A DNA stretch of 64,000 nucleotides from positions 99,662 through 163,661 of the forward strand of contig JAVJQK010000101.1 of NCBI GenBank assembly GCA_040218145.1. The letters are read 5' to 3'. The notes below the pieces were generated by a model, which did not search any database, was not told where the DNA came from, and worked only from the letters and a program-made list of their open reading frames with translations. Below, piece after piece: positions 7,448-17,266 of the stretch; position 1 is the stretch's first letter, and each line of letters opens with the position of its first letter. Source of the DNA: Sandaracinaceae bacterium. GTDB lineage: Bacteria; Myxococcota_A; Polyangia; Polyangiales; Sandaracinaceae. Both the position numbers and the translations under genes were made by a program.

Positions 7448-9886
7448 ATGACGCACGCTCTCCTCTCCCGGACAGGCGGCCAGGCGGCGCTCTTCGCGCC
7501 CGATGAGACCCAGGCCTATCGCACCCTCGTCGGCATCGCGGGGCGCCACCTGCGGCCGCTCCCCCCGGGGTTCCTCGCGCGGCACGTGCTCCGTCTCTAC
7601 GGCGCGGACGGGTGGCCGCTCCAGCGCGCGGCGTTCGAGGTCACGCTGCGCTATCGCGCGCAGGCGTCCTCGCTCGAGGTGTGCGCGCGCCCCGAGACCG
7701 CGCTCGGTGTGTACACGCTCCGCGATCGTTCGGGACCCTCGCCGTGGCGCACCCACCTCGGCTCGCTCGAGCCGCTCGACGCGTGCTGCGACTGTCCGGC
7801 GTTTCTGAAGAACGGCCTGGGGCTCTGCGCGCACGTCGTCGCGGTGCTGCTCGACCTCGCCGGAGAGAACACGGAGGCCGGGGCCTGGGAGCGGGCCTGC
7901 GCCGCGGCTCCGCTCCGCCACGCGCTGGAATGGGATCCGGTGAGGCCCATCGTCGGAGACGCGCCCTGGTGGGCTCGGCTGCGGTTTCGTGGCGCGGGGC
8001 GAGGACCGCGCTTCGTTCGCGCCTGGGTTCGCGACGCCGACGGGACGCGCGCGCCCTCGGCGGACCGGCCGGCCGACTGGCTGCCGCTCGCGCGACGCTT
8101 CGTCGAGCGCCACCCGGGTCGCGTCTCCCCGTCGGCGGCCGCGCTGATCGAGCGGCTCACACCTCGCGCGAGCGATCCACCGCTCGATCTCGACGCGGCC
8201 CTCGCGTCGCTCCATCGCCCGCTCTACGACTATCAGCGCGAGAGCCTCACCCGGCTCCTCGACACGGGACGGCTGCTGCTCGCCGACGACATGGGGCTCG
8301 GCAAGACGGCCCAGGCGATCGCCGCGTGTCACGTGCTGCGACGGAGCGGCCGGGTGCGGCGGGGTCTCCTGATCGTCCCCGCGCCGCTCAAGTCACAGTG
8401 GCAGCGCGAATGGCTCTCCTTCAGCGACGCGCCGGTGACGGTCGTCAGCGGTCCGCCTCCTGCCCGCCGCGCCCTGTACGACGCCACGGACGAGGGCTTC
8501 CTGATCGTCAACTTCGAGCTCCTGCGTCGCGACGCGGCGAGCCTGCGGGAGTGGGCGCCCGACCTGGTCGTGATCGACGAGGCGCAGCGCATCAAGAACG
8601 CCGCCACCCTGACCGCGCGCACGGTCAAGACCTTCGCGCCGCGCTACCGATTGGCGCTCACCGGCACGCCGCTCGAGAACCGCCTGCCGGAGCTCGGCTC
8701 GATCATGGAGTGGGTCGACGAGCGCGCGCTCGCGCCGACGTGGCGCATCCCCGTCGTGCACGGCGGCGTCGGCTGCGCGACGCGCCTGCAGTCCCTCCGG
8801 AGTCGGATCGCGCACTGCTTCCTGCGGCGGCGCCGCGCGGAGATCCTGGACCAGCTCCCTGCGCGCACCGACACGACGGTGCCCGTGGAGATGACCCGCC
8901 GGCAGCTCGTCCTGCACCGCGCGCTCGACTCGCGCGTCGCGCGCCTGATCAACGAAGCCAAGAAGCGTCGGCTGAAGCCGGAGGAGCAGCTGCTGCTCAT
9001 GTCATTGCTGACGCGGCAGCGGGTCATCGCGAACGGCGTGGCGCAGAAGGAGTTCGAGGAGCGCTGGGTGCGGCTGAAAGACCTGGCGCCCACCAAGGAG
9101 GCGCTCGCGAGCACGGACTCGCCCAAGCTCGAGGCCCTGCGTGAGCTGGTACGGAGCCTCGTCATCGACCAGGGCCGCACGATCGTGGTGTTCAGCCAGT
9201 GGCGGCGCATGCTGAAGCTCGCGTGGTGGGCCACGCAGGCCCAGCTCGAGCCCGAGGGCCTGCGCTCGGTCTTCTTCACCGGAGCCGAGTCGCTGAAGGC
9301 CCGGGACCGGAGCGTGGTGGAGCTGCACGACGACCCCCGGACGCGCGTGCTCTTCTCCAGCGACGCCGGGGGCGTGGGCCTGAACCTCCAGCGCGCGGCG
9401 ACGGCCTGCGTGAACCTCGAGCTGCCCTGGAACCCGGCCGTGCTGGAGCAGCGCGTCGCCCGCATCCACCGGCTCGGTCAGACCCGGCCGATCGACGTCT
9501 ACAACCTCGTCGCGCACGACTCGATCGAGGGGCGCATCGCGGGCCTCGTGGACGCCAAGCGCGCGCTCTTCGACGGCCTGTTCGACACGGACGAGGACCA
9601 CGTGATCGTCGACGACGCGAGCCTCGTACAGCGCCTCTCCGCGCTCTGGGAGCCGGTGGCGGAGGAGCCCCTCGAGGACGGCTCCGCGGCGCTCCCCGCG
9701 GAAGCGCCGACTCCAGCGCCGCCCGCCCCCGAACCGAGCGGCCCGCGTGTGCAGCAGCTCTTCGAGCGCGTCCGCGTCACCGCGCGCGAGGACGGCGGAC
9801 TCGTCATCGACGCGCCCCCCGACGCAGCGGAGGACCTCGCGGCGCTCTTCCGCGGCATGGCCGCCACCCTGAAGCGCGCCGGCTGA
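7448..9886 (+). CDS. SNF2-family helicase with N-terminal SWIM zinc finger
   Basis: This is an 812-residue ATPase of the SWI2/SNF2 group. A SWIM finger lies near residues 112-130 (CDCPAF...GLCAHVVAVL, pattern CxC...CxH). The helicase core follows: LADDMGLGKT (motif I, near residue 280), VVIDEAQRIKN (motif II with DEAQ), LALTGTPLENR (motif III), then SSDAGGVGLNLQ (motif V) and QRVARIHRLGQ (motif VI, near 668). SWIM-SNF2 proteins translocate on duplex DNA and remodel protein-DNA complexes, but the bacterial ones are mostly uncharacterised. A basic C-terminal extension of about 100 residues is Pro/Ala-rich. The ATG at 7448 is the first one close to conserved sequence. No partner nuclease or methylase lies nearby, so a defence role is not supported. 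Confidence 0.92.
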   Translation: MTHALLSRTGGQAALFAPDETQAYRTLVGIAGRHLRPLPPGFLARHVLRLYGADGWPLQRAAFEVTLRYRAQASSLEVCARPETALGVYTLRDRSGPSPWRTHLGSLEPLDACCDCPAFLKNGLGLCAHVVAVLLDLAGENTEAGAWERACAAAPLRHALEWDPVRPIVGDAPWWARLRFRGAGRGPRFVRAWVRDADGTRAPSADRPADWLPLARRFVERHPGRVSPSAAALIERLTPRASDPPLDLDAALASLHRPLYDYQRESLTRLLDTGRLLLADDMGLGKTAQAIAACHVLRRSGRVRRGLLIVPAPLKSQWQREWLSFSDAPVTVVSGPPPARRALYDATDEGFLIVNFELLRRDAASLREWAPDLVVIDEAQRIKNAATLTARTVKTFAPRYRLALTGTPLENRLPELGSIMEWVDERALAPTWRIPVVHGGVGCATRLQSLRSRIAHCFLRRRRAEILDQLPARTDTTVPVEMTRRQLVLHRALDSRVARLINEAKKRRLKPEEQLLLMSLLTRQRVIANGVAQKEFEERWVRLKDLAPTKEALASTDSPKLEALRELVRSLVIDQGRTIVVFSQWRRMLKLAWWATQAQLEPEGLRSVFFTGAESLKARDRSVVELHDDPRTRVLFSSDAGGVGLNLQRAATACVNLELPWNPAVLEQRVARIHRLGQTRPIDVYNLVAHDSIEGRIAGLVDAKRALFDGLFDTDEDHVIVDDASLVQRLSALWEPVAEEPLEDGSAALPAEAPTPAPPAPEPSGPRVQQLFERVRVTAREDGGLVIDAPPDAAEDLAALFRGMAATLKRAG

Positions 9887-9900
9887 TGGGGAGCGCTCGC

Positions 9901-10782
9901 TCAGGCGCGCGCGGCGGCGTCCTGCGGCTCGGCGCTCGGCGCCTCTTCGTCCAGCGCGAGCTGGTCGACGCTGTGGTCGTAGATGCGGCTCCAGATCGCG
10001 AGCGAGAGCTTCGGCGAGACGCGCTCGAGCAGCCAGGCCGCCTTCCACCAGCGCGGCACGATGATGTAGGGCTCGTTCTTCGCTACGTCCTTCAGCACCT
10101 CGCGCGCGAACACCGCGGGGTCCATCGGGCGGAGCTTCTCCCAGAGCTCGAGCATCTTCGCCTCGCTCGGCTTCGGGCCCGCGTGGCGGCCGTACTCTCC
10201 GCCCGTCAGGATCGGCGTCCGGATCGCGCCGGGGCAGAGAGACGAGACGCGGACGCCGTGGCGCGCGCCCTCGATGCGGAGCGCCTTGCTCAGGCCCACC
10301 ACCGCGTGCTTGCTCGCGAGGTAGCTCGCCGCGTTCCCCGCGGGCAGCAGGCCGGCCATCGACGCGGTGTTGATGATGTGCCCGCGGCCCTGGGCGCGCA
10401 TGATCGGGTAGACGGCTTGCACGCCGTAGGCGACGCCGCGCACGTTCACGTCGAGCACGTCGTCCCAGTCGGCCACGGCGTAGCGCTCCGCCGGCCCGCC
10501 GATGCCGATCCCCGCGTTGTTGAACAGGTAGTCGACCCGCCCGTGCTCGGCGTGCACGTCCCGCGCGAGCGCCGCGAAGGCCTCCGCGTCGCGCACGTCC
10601 AGCTCCGCCGCGCTCGCCCGCTGGCCTCGCTCGCGGATCGACTCTGCCCGCTCACGCGCCCGCTCGAGCTGCCGGTCCGCCAGCACGACGTGCGCGCCGC
10701 GCTCCGCCAGCGCCTCGCCCAGCGCCGCGCCGATCCCCGAAGCGCCCCCCGTGATCAGGACTACCGTCTTGTGAAATCCCAT
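9901..10782 (-). CDS. Short-chain dehydrogenase/reductase
   Basis: This is a 293-residue classical SDR. It has TGGASGIGAALGEAL (cofactor loop, residues 11-25), an acidic residue after the second strand (VLADRQ, suggesting NAD), NNAGIGIGG, and the catalytic Ser in INTASMAGLL with YLASKHA (YxxxK). The C-terminal 60 residues add a PRWWKAAWLLERVSPKL amphipathic segment that may touch the membrane. The ATG at 10782 has a strong GGGAGGGAG ribosome site. It is convergent with the SNF2 gene, only 14 bases apart, and divergent from the paralogue B gene at 10874. The substrate is unknown. Confidence 0.92.
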   Translation of the reverse strand: MGFHKTVVLITGGASGIGAALGEALAERGAHVVLADRQLERARERAESIRERGQRASAAELDVRDAEAFAALARDVHAEHGRVDYLFNNAGIGIGGPAERYAVADWDDVLDVNVRGVAYGVQAVYPIMRAQGRGHIINTASMAGLLPAGNAASYLASKHAVVGLSKALRIEGARHGVRVSSLCPGAIRTPILTGGEYGRHAGPKPSEAKMLELWEKLRPMDPAVFAREVLKDVAKNEPYIIVPRWWKAAWLLERVSPKLSLAIWSRIYDHSVDQLALDEEAPSAEPQDAAARA

Positions 10783-10873
10783 GTCCGCTCCCTCCCCGCG
10801 ACAGAGCGTAGTACGTCGGGGCGCCCGGTGGCACTCGTGGGAACAACCAAGGTCGCCCGCCCTCAGAGGTCTC

Positions 10874-11425
10874 ATGCCCATGGAATTCCGCGTCGCCGAG
10901 CCCTGCGAGGAGCCCTGGAGCGAGATGGAGCCGCGCGGCGAGGGCCGTCACTGCGCCCGCTGCGCCAGGACCGTCGTCGACCTCTCCACCATGACGCGCG
11001 CCCAGGCCGAGAGCCGCGTCCGCCGCGCCACGGGCGAGCGCCTCTGCGTGCGGCTCGGCATGAGCGAGCAGGGCGAGGCGGTCTTCCTCCCGCCCCGCAG
11101 CCGCGCCCCGCGCTGGGCGGGCGGCGTCGTGCTCGCGAGCGCCCTCGCCGCCGGTTGCAACCCGGGCGCCGCGCCGCCCGAGGAGGCGCCCATCGCCATG
11201 GAGGCCCCCGAGCCCTGCGACCTCGGCCCGCCCATGCAGCCGGTCGGTGAAGCCGACGCCGGGGCCACCGTCCCCGACGGCCCCACCGAGACCCGCGCCG
11301 TGCTCGCCGAGATCGAGGACGACGGCGCCACCCCCAACGCCGAGCAACGTCGCTTGACCACGGAGAAGCACCGCCCGCCCGTCCATCACATGATGGCCGG
11401 CATGATGATCATGCCGAACAACTGA
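10874..11425 (+). CDS. CxxC-domain protein with internal lipobox-like membrane segment (paralogue B)
   Basis: This 183-residue protein is a clear paralogue of 5444-5977. It has the same opening (FRVAEPCEEPWSEM...GRHCARCARTVVDLS), the same AQAESRVRRATGERLCVRL helix, and a single hydrophobic segment ending in LAAGC near residue 97. The acidic, Pro-rich tail finishes in a Met-rich HHMMAGMMIMPNN. The Met/His-rich tail could bind copper or another soft metal; that is a guess from composition. The ATG at 10874 follows CAGAGGT at a normal distance. It is convergent with the propeller gene ending at 11430. Confidence 0.8.
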   Translation: MPMEFRVAEPCEEPWSEMEPRGEGRHCARCARTVVDLSTMTRAQAESRVRRATGERLCVRLGMSEQGEAVFLPPRSRAPRWAGGVVLASALAAGCNPGAAPPEEAPIAMEAPEPCDLGPPMQPVGEADAGATVPDGPTETRAVLAEIEDDGATPNAEQRRLTTEKHRPPVHHMMAGMMIMPNN

Positions 11426-11429
11426 GGCC

Positions 11430-13208
11430 TCAGCGTAGGCGTGCGAGCCCGCCGCGGGTGGCCACCCACACGCCCCCGCGGTCGGGCAGCACGTCGGTGA
11501 CGTCGTCGCTCGGGAGGCCGTCGGCGCGGGTGAGGTGGGTGAAGGCGCCGGGGCGGCCGATGACGAGGCCGCGCTCCAGGGTGCCGATGTAGACGCGGTC
11601 TCCGCGGCGGCGGATGGCGTGCGGGTTGACCCAGCCGCTCGGTAGACCCGCTTGTCCTTCGCGCACGATGCGGAAGCCGTCGCCGTCCCCGATGGCGAGG
11701 CCGCCGTGATAGGTGCCGGCCATCACGCCGTCGCCCCAGGGCACGACCGCGGTGACCCAGTCGACGGGGAGGTCGCCGCTCGAGACGGTGTGGCGGGTGA
11801 AGCGCTCGGTGTCGGGGTCGAAGCGGTAGAGGCCGTGCAGGCTGCCGACCCAGACGCGGCCGCGGCGGTCGGTGGTGACCGCGTGGAGCTGCGCGACCGG
11901 GAAGGTCGGATCCCCGGTCCAGCAGCGCCAGCGCGAGGCGCGGTAGCGGCAGAGCTCGCGGCTGGTGGTCACCCAGAGCGCGCCGCCGTCGACGTGCATC
12001 GCGGTGGTGTGGATCCAGCTCGGGCCGTCGGGATCCTCGACCCGAGAGAAGACCCGGCCGTCGTGCCAGTAGAGCCCGCGGTCGGTGGCGATCCAGAGCC
12101 GCTCGTGTGCGCCGCGGCCGGTGACGGCGAGATCGTTGATGCGGCGGTCGACGGTCCAGCGCTCGTGCGCGCTCGTCGCCGCCTCGAACTGGCCGCCGCG
12201 CATGCGGGCGAGGCCGTCGCCGAAGGTGCCGACCCACAACGTGCCGAAGGCGCGGGCGAGCGCGGTGACGTCGCCGCTCGGGAGGCCGCCGCTGGTGATC
12301 GCGGTCGCGCTCCGACCCCCCGCGCTCCGCCCGGACACACGGTGCACGCCGCCCGCGTGCGCGACCAGGGCCTCGTCGCCGTCGACGAGGGCCGCGTGGG
12401 CGCGGTCGAAGCGCCCGACGCGGCGGGGCCGGTCACCGTCGGCGCGGTAGAGGCCGCGCCCGAACGTCGCGAGCCAGACGGTCTCCCCATGCAGCGCCAC
12501 GTCGCGCACGTCGCGCACCGGGAGGCGAGCCGCGAGGGCGGTGACGGGGTGCGACGCGTCCACGGTGCCGTCCGAGGCCACGACGCCGACGCCCGCGATG
12601 GTCGCGACGAAGACGCTGTCACCGTGCATCTCGAGGCGCCACGTGTAGTCGCTCGGCAGCCCGTCGCGCTGGCGCACGCGGCCCACCACGCGCCCGCTCG
12701 CGCTCACCCGGAGCACACCGACGCCGTGCGACGCCACCCAGAGCTCGTCGCCCACCACCGCGAGATCGGTCAGCCGGACGTAGGCGTGCGCCCGCCCGAG
12801 CGAGACCTCGGTGAGCTCTTCGCCGTCGACGCGGAAGAGCCCGCCGCCGTGGCTCGCGAGCCAGACGTGTCCGCCGAGCTCGACCGCGCGGCGCACCCGG
12901 CGCGCGTCGTGGGTGGCGACCACGTTCAGCTCCGCGTCGAGCACCGCGGTGCCCTCGACCGCGCCCACCCAGAGCTGATCACCGACGACGCTGACCGAGC
13001 GGAGCCGCGCGCCGGGCAGCCCCGCGGTCAGCACCTGCTCGACGTGGTCATCGCGCAGCACGAGCAGGCCGCCCTCGGTCGCGACGAAGAAGCGGTCTCC
13101 GTAGCGGGCCACGTCGCGCGCGTCCGCGCTCGCGGTGATCACCTCCTGCACCTCCTGCGCGTGCGCGGGCGCGGCGAAGAGCAGGGCCAGCGTGAAGAGC
13201 GCGCGCAT
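11430..13208 (-). CDS. Secreted two-component-type propeller (Reg_prop) protein
   Basis: This 592-residue protein starts with a cleavable signal peptide (MRALFTLALLFAAPAHA). The rest is a series of about 40-residue repeats of the kind LWVGTFGDGLARM, VWLATFGRGLYRAD, VWVGSLHGLYRFD and GLPSDDVTDVL. These are Reg_prop/two-component-regulator-propeller blades, enough for two seven-bladed propellers. Unlike hybrid sensor kinases, there is no transmembrane or kinase domain after them, so the protein is free or surface-held in the periplasm. Its ATG overlaps the TGA of the upstream vWA gene by one base (TGATG), so the two are translationally coupled and probably act together. Confidence 0.9.
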   Translation of the reverse strand: MRALFTLALLFAAPAHAQEVQEVITASADARDVARYGDRFFVATEGGLLVLRDDHVEQVLTAGLPGARLRSVSVVGDQLWVGAVEGTAVLDAELNVVATHDARRVRRAVELGGHVWLASHGGGLFRVDGEELTEVSLGRAHAYVRLTDLAVVGDELWVASHGVGVLRVSASGRVVGRVRQRDGLPSDYTWRLEMHGDSVFVATIAGVGVVASDGTVDASHPVTALAARLPVRDVRDVALHGETVWLATFGRGLYRADGDRPRRVGRFDRAHAALVDGDEALVAHAGGVHRVSGRSAGGRSATAITSGGLPSGDVTALARAFGTLWVGTFGDGLARMRGGQFEAATSAHERWTVDRRINDLAVTGRGAHERLWIATDRGLYWHDGRVFSRVEDPDGPSWIHTTAMHVDGGALWVTTSRELCRYRASRWRCWTGDPTFPVAQLHAVTTDRRGRVWVGSLHGLYRFDPDTERFTRHTVSSGDLPVDWVTAVVPWGDGVMAGTYHGGLAIGDGDGFRIVREGQAGLPSGWVNPHAIRRRGDRVYIGTLERGLVIGRPGAFTHLTRADGLPSDDVTDVLPDRGGVWVATRGGLARLR

Positions 13209-16200
13209 CACTGCACCTCCAGCCGGAGCGGCTGGTGCGTGACGTTGGCGGCCATGTCGACCACGACCACGTCGAGCTCGAGCGTGCCCTCCGCGTCGGC
13301 GGGGATCGTCCAGGTGCCCTCCCAGCCGTTCGGGCCCGCGCGCTCGAGGTCGATGACTTCGCCGCTCGGGGTTCGCGCCTCGACTCGACGCGCGTCGCTG
13401 AGCAAGAGCGCGCGCTCCTCGGTCAGCTCGCCCGGGCGGCGGCCGACCTGCGCGAGATCCGCCTCGGTGATCACCTGCTCGGCGCGCAGCGTGATCGTCT
13501 CGCCCGGCCGGACCTCTCCGTCGACCTCGAGGTGCACCTGCGCCGCGGTCTCGTCCACCGTGTACCAGAGCCGGAGGTGCTCGAGCCGGCCGTCGGCGTG
13601 GGTGATCAGCACCTCGATCGGGTAGGTGCCCTCGTCGGCGTCGCGCGGGATGAGGAAGCGCGCGGTCCACATGCCGAGCTCATGCTCGAAGCCCGCCTCG
13701 AGGCTCTCGCCGAAGGGAAGGATCACGGTCACCTGGCGCGCGTCCTCGGGGGCCGGGATGCGGATCTCGGGGTCTCCCGGCAGCGCGCGCGCGGGGCTGA
13801 CCGTGGCCCGCGCCTCGGGCTCCGGCTCGTCTTCGTCTTCCTCTTCCACGATCTCCTCCACCGCCACGAAGCTCGTCCACGGCGTGACGATGTGGTGGGC
13901 GAGGCCGAGCTGCGTGACCTCGGCGATCAGCGTCGGATCGTCCCGGAGGAAGAGGCGGTTCATGCGGTCGTGCACCGCGGCGCGCGCCCAGAGCGAGGCC
14001 TGCGACGCGTGCGGGCCCTCGGGCGTGGGGGCGTCGGGCAGGGTGACGGGGAAGCTCCGCTCGAAGCGTCGGCCGTTGACCGTGCCGCGGACCCGCACGG
14101 TGGCTCGCAGGGTGGCCTCGCCGCCGCCCGAGAAGCGGCCGCGGACCTCGAGCGGTTTGCCGGCGAAGAGATCGGGCAACCGCCGCGGGTAGACGTCGCG
14201 CACCGCGAGCCCGCCCCAGTCGACCTCGACGTCGGTGAAGAGCGGCCGGTCGATGTGCGCGACGAAGCGCTCCGCGGCCTCGCTCGGATCCTCGGCCAGC
14301 CCGACGTGCACCGCGCGGCCTCGCCCGATCTCCGCCGCGCGCTCGGTGAGGAAGCGGTTCACGCTCCCGCCGACGCCGAACGCGTAGACGCGGTGCTCGC
14401 CCAGCTCGGTCGCGATCGCGCGCAGGACGTCGGCCTCGTTCCCGATGTAGCCGTCCGTGACGAGCACGACGATCGGCACCCGATCCGCGCTCGTCTCGGA
14501 CGCGAGCGCGCGGGTGATGGCGGGGACCATCTCGGTCGCGCCGGCCGCGCGGAGCTCGTCCAGGAAGGCATTCGCGCGGGTGACGGAGTCGTCGCTGCGC
14601 GCCTGCATCGAGAGCTGGCGCACCTGGTCGCTGAAGCCGATGACGTCGAAGCGATCCTCGGGGCGCAGGCCCTCGATCACCGCCGCGACCATCGCGCGGG
14701 CGTGCGCGAGCGGGCGGCCGTGCATGGAGCTCGAGGTGTCGACCACGAAGGTCACGTCTCGCGGCATGATCTGCGCGTCGGTGGGCGAGGCGGGCGGCTG
14801 GACGAGCAGGGTGAAGAAGCCCTCGTCCTCCTCGCGGTGGGCCAGCATCGTCGCCTGCGGCGTCTCGCCCTCGAGCGCGTAGCGGAGCGTGAAGTCGCGC
14901 GTGCGCGCCTCGCCTTCGGCCTCGAGGTGCACGCTCGCGTGGTCGCCCTCGCGCTCGATCGCCGGCTCGTGGCTGGGCGAGCTCACCGCGGCGAGCGGCA
15001 GGCCCGGCGCGAGCGAGACCCGCATCGTCAGCGGCGGCTGCTCGTCGACGAAGGCGCTCGTCGCGCTGACCGCGGTCTCGTTCCCCTCGGCGTCGTCGGC
15101 CGGATCGTAGCGGCGCGGCGCGACCATCGGGAACGTCAACTCGTATTGCCCGTCTTCGTAGGGGAGCACCTGCACGTAGCGGAGGCGCACGTCGACGCGG
15201 TCGCCGGGCTGGAGGTTCGCCACGCGCTGGGCGAAGAGGTTCGGGCGCTGCTGCTCGAGGAGCGCGGCGCGCCGGCCCTCGCTGCGCGCGGCCTCGTAGG
15301 TCTGGCGTGCCTCGCGGCGCTCGCGGATCACGCCGCGCACCACGCGGTCACCGATGCGCATCTCCATGCGATCGACCGCCGCGTCATCGGGGAGCGGGAA
15401 GAGGTAGACCGCCTCGATCGGCTCGGGGCCGTCGTTCTCGAAGCGCTGGGTGACGAAGACCTCGGCCACACGCCCGCTGATCCGCGCCTCGACCTCGGTG
15501 CCCCGGAGCGGCAGCTCGCGCTCCACGTCGACGCCCTCCTCCTCGACCGGCGTCTCTTCGTCTTCGACGGGATCGCGGCTCAGGGCGACGGCGCGCATCG
15601 ATCCGCGGCCCGGCCGCTCGAGGCTTGCGAGGAGGTGCGGGTCGACCGCGCCCGCCGTCTCCACGAGCCCCGCGTGCCGCGCGTTGCCGCCCCACATGTG
15701 CCAGCCGTCGAGCATCGCGTCGCCGAGCTCGAGCCCGACCACGTTGCCCGCGCCGGTCGCGAAGTAGACCCAGCCCTGGGCGACGATCGGCTGGAAGACC
15801 ACGGGCTCGCCGACGTCGTAGGCCCAGACCGTCATGCCCGTGTCGATGTCGGTCGCGACGAGCTGGCCGTCGACGGTGCCGAAGACGAGCAGGCCGCCCA
15901 CGACCGCGGGCGGGCTGAGGGCCTGGGCGTCTTCGGCCTGCGCGTACTGGCGGCGCCACACCGTCTCGGCGGTCTCCATGTCGCGCGCGAGGACCTCACC
16001 CGCGATGGAGAAGTAGGCGCGGCCGTCGGCGACCGCGGGGGAGCTGCCCTGGAAGGCCCAGCCGCTCGCCACGTTCCGGAGGCCGAGGTGCTCGCCGTGC
16101 GGGACGTTGCCCCACGCGCCCGCGGTGGCGGAGGCGAGCTGGCGGTCGCGGCTGTCGCCCGCGAGGTAGCGCGCGGCGAAGTGCTCGCTCTCGTGGAGGC

Positions 16201-17170
16201 GGTGGCCATTGCCCGCGCTCAGGACCAGCATCGACTCGCGCGGGCTCGCGGCGCTCCCGCTCCGGCGCGCGACCAGCACGTTGTCACGGTCGACCCAGAC
16301 CGCGCTCGACGCGCCGACGTCGCGTCGCCACTGGACGCGACCCGTGCGCGCGTGGAGGCGGTGCGCGGTGCCGTCCATGGTCGCGAAGAAGACCGAGTCG
16401 CCGACCACCTGCGGCGCCTGGATCACGTCGGCGGGGATCGTCGTGTCCCAGACCGGCTCGCCGTCGCTCAATCGGAACGCGCCGAAGCGGTGGCCGCCAT
16501 CCTTGGGGTAGGCGCTGAAGACGAGGCCGTTCGCGGCCGCGGGCTGGCTCATCAGGGGGTCACCGAGCCAGCGGCTCCAGGCGAGCTCACCGGTCTGCGC
16601 GTCGGCCACGAAGATGGTGCAGCTCTCGGTGTTGTAGATCACCTTGTCGTCTTCGATGATCGCGGCCGTCGGGCCTCCGTCCGGGGCGGGCATCGACCAG
16701 GCGAGCTCGCCGCTGTAAGCGTCGAACGCGTAGAAGCGGTGCGACGCGAAGCCGCCGCCGAGGAACACCTTGCCGTCGTGGAAGGCGGGCGAGGTGAGCA
16801 GCTCCGCGCGCGGCATCGCCGTGACCCAGCCGCGCCGCCCCTGCCCGAAGTTGAACTCCGCGGACGCGCCGCGCGGCGGGTGAGGCATGCGGAGCGGGCG
16901 CACCTGCATGCGCTGGCCGATGGCGTCGCCCTCCGGCTCCACCACGCCCTCGAGCGCGTCCTCCATCAGGCCGGCCCGGTCCACGTTCTCGCGCGCGGGC
17001 GCCTCGCCGAGGTCGACCATCTTCCCGGTAGGCGACGCGATCTCCGCCCGGATGGTCGCCCTCGGCGGCGCGCCCCCGCTCGGGCAGCCGGGGATGAGCA
17101 GCGCTCCTCCCGCCAGCAGCCAGAACGCACGAAACCCTCTCGATCCGACGTCGCTCGTCGATCCACGCAT
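13208..17170 (-). CDS. Lipoprotein with PQQ-type propeller, VIT and vWA domains
   Basis: This is a 1320-residue exported protein. The signal peptide ends in LLIPGC, a lipobox with the Cys near residue 29. A PQQ-like beta-propeller covers roughly residues 105-490 (repeated GKVFLGGGF, LYAFDAYSGELAW, TGRVQWRRDVG and DTGMTVWAYDVG blades). It is followed by a VIT domain (about 545-690) and a vWA domain with an intact MIDAS (VVDTSSSMHGRP, near 805). The C-terminus (about 1130-1320) has Ig-like strands after an acidic EEDEDEPEPE patch. VIT-vWA pairs act in protein binding, as in inter-alpha-trypsin inhibitor chains. The ATG at 17170 has GGAGGGG upstream. It is the first gene of a two-gene operon with 11430-13208. 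Confidence 0.92.
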   Translation of the reverse strand: MRGSTSDVGSRGFRAFWLLAGGALLIPGCPSGGAPPRATIRAEIASPTGKMVDLGEAPARENVDRAGLMEDALEGVVEPEGDAIGQRMQVRPLRMPHPPRGASAEFNFGQGRRGWVTAMPRAELLTSPAFHDGKVFLGGGFASHRFYAFDAYSGELAWSMPAPDGGPTAAIIEDDKVIYNTESCTIFVADAQTGELAWSRWLGDPLMSQPAAANGLVFSAYPKDGGHRFGAFRLSDGEPVWDTTIPADVIQAPQVVGDSVFFATMDGTAHRLHARTGRVQWRRDVGASSAVWVDRDNVLVARRSGSAASPRESMLVLSAGNGHRLHESEHFAARYLAGDSRDRQLASATAGAWGNVPHGEHLGLRNVASGWAFQGSSPAVADGRAYFSIAGEVLARDMETAETVWRRQYAQAEDAQALSPPAVVGGLLVFGTVDGQLVATDIDTGMTVWAYDVGEPVVFQPIVAQGWVYFATGAGNVVGLELGDAMLDGWHMWGGNARHAGLVETAGAVDPHLLASLERPGRGSMRAVALSRDPVEDEETPVEEEGVDVERELPLRGTEVEARISGRVAEVFVTQRFENDGPEPIEAVYLFPLPDDAAVDRMEMRIGDRVVRGVIRERREARQTYEAARSEGRRAALLEQQRPNLFAQRVANLQPGDRVDVRLRYVQVLPYEDGQYELTFPMVAPRRYDPADDAEGNETAVSATSAFVDEQPPLTMRVSLAPGLPLAAVSSPSHEPAIEREGDHASVHLEAEGEARTRDFTLRYALEGETPQATMLAHREEDEGFFTLLVQPPASPTDAQIMPRDVTFVVDTSSSMHGRPLAHARAMVAAVIEGLRPEDRFDVIGFSDQVRQLSMQARSDDSVTRANAFLDELRAAGATEMVPAITRALASETSADRVPIVVLVTDGYIGNEADVLRAIATELGEHRVYAFGVGGSVNRFLTERAAEIGRGRAVHVGLAEDPSEAAERFVAHIDRPLFTDVEVDWGGLAVRDVYPRRLPDLFAGKPLEVRGRFSGGGEATLRATVRVRGTVNGRRFERSFPVTLPDAPTPEGPHASQASLWARAAVHDRMNRLFLRDDPTLIAEVTQLGLAHHIVTPWTSFVAVEEIVEEEDEDEPEPEARATVSPARALPGDPEIRIPAPEDARQVTVILPFGESLEAGFEHELGMWTARFLIPRDADEGTYPIEVLITHADGRLEHLRLWYTVDETAAQVHLEVDGEVRPGETITLRAEQVITEADLAQVGRRPGELTEERALLLSDARRVEARTPSGEVIDLERAGPNGWEGTWTIPADAEGTLELDVVVVDMAANVTHQPLRLEVQ

Positions 17171-17266
17171 GACACCCCTCCGCTTCTTCCGAGAGAGCGG
17201 CTCCGCAGATCACGTGCCACCCGGCTCGCGACCGCGGGTTGGCGCTATCGCGTCCAGGGCCGTGTC

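Noticed and set aside
7448..9886. SNF2 helicase as part of a defence island
   Set aside because: No nuclease, methylase, phospholipase or DISARM-type partner gene is next to it; neighbours are metabolic.
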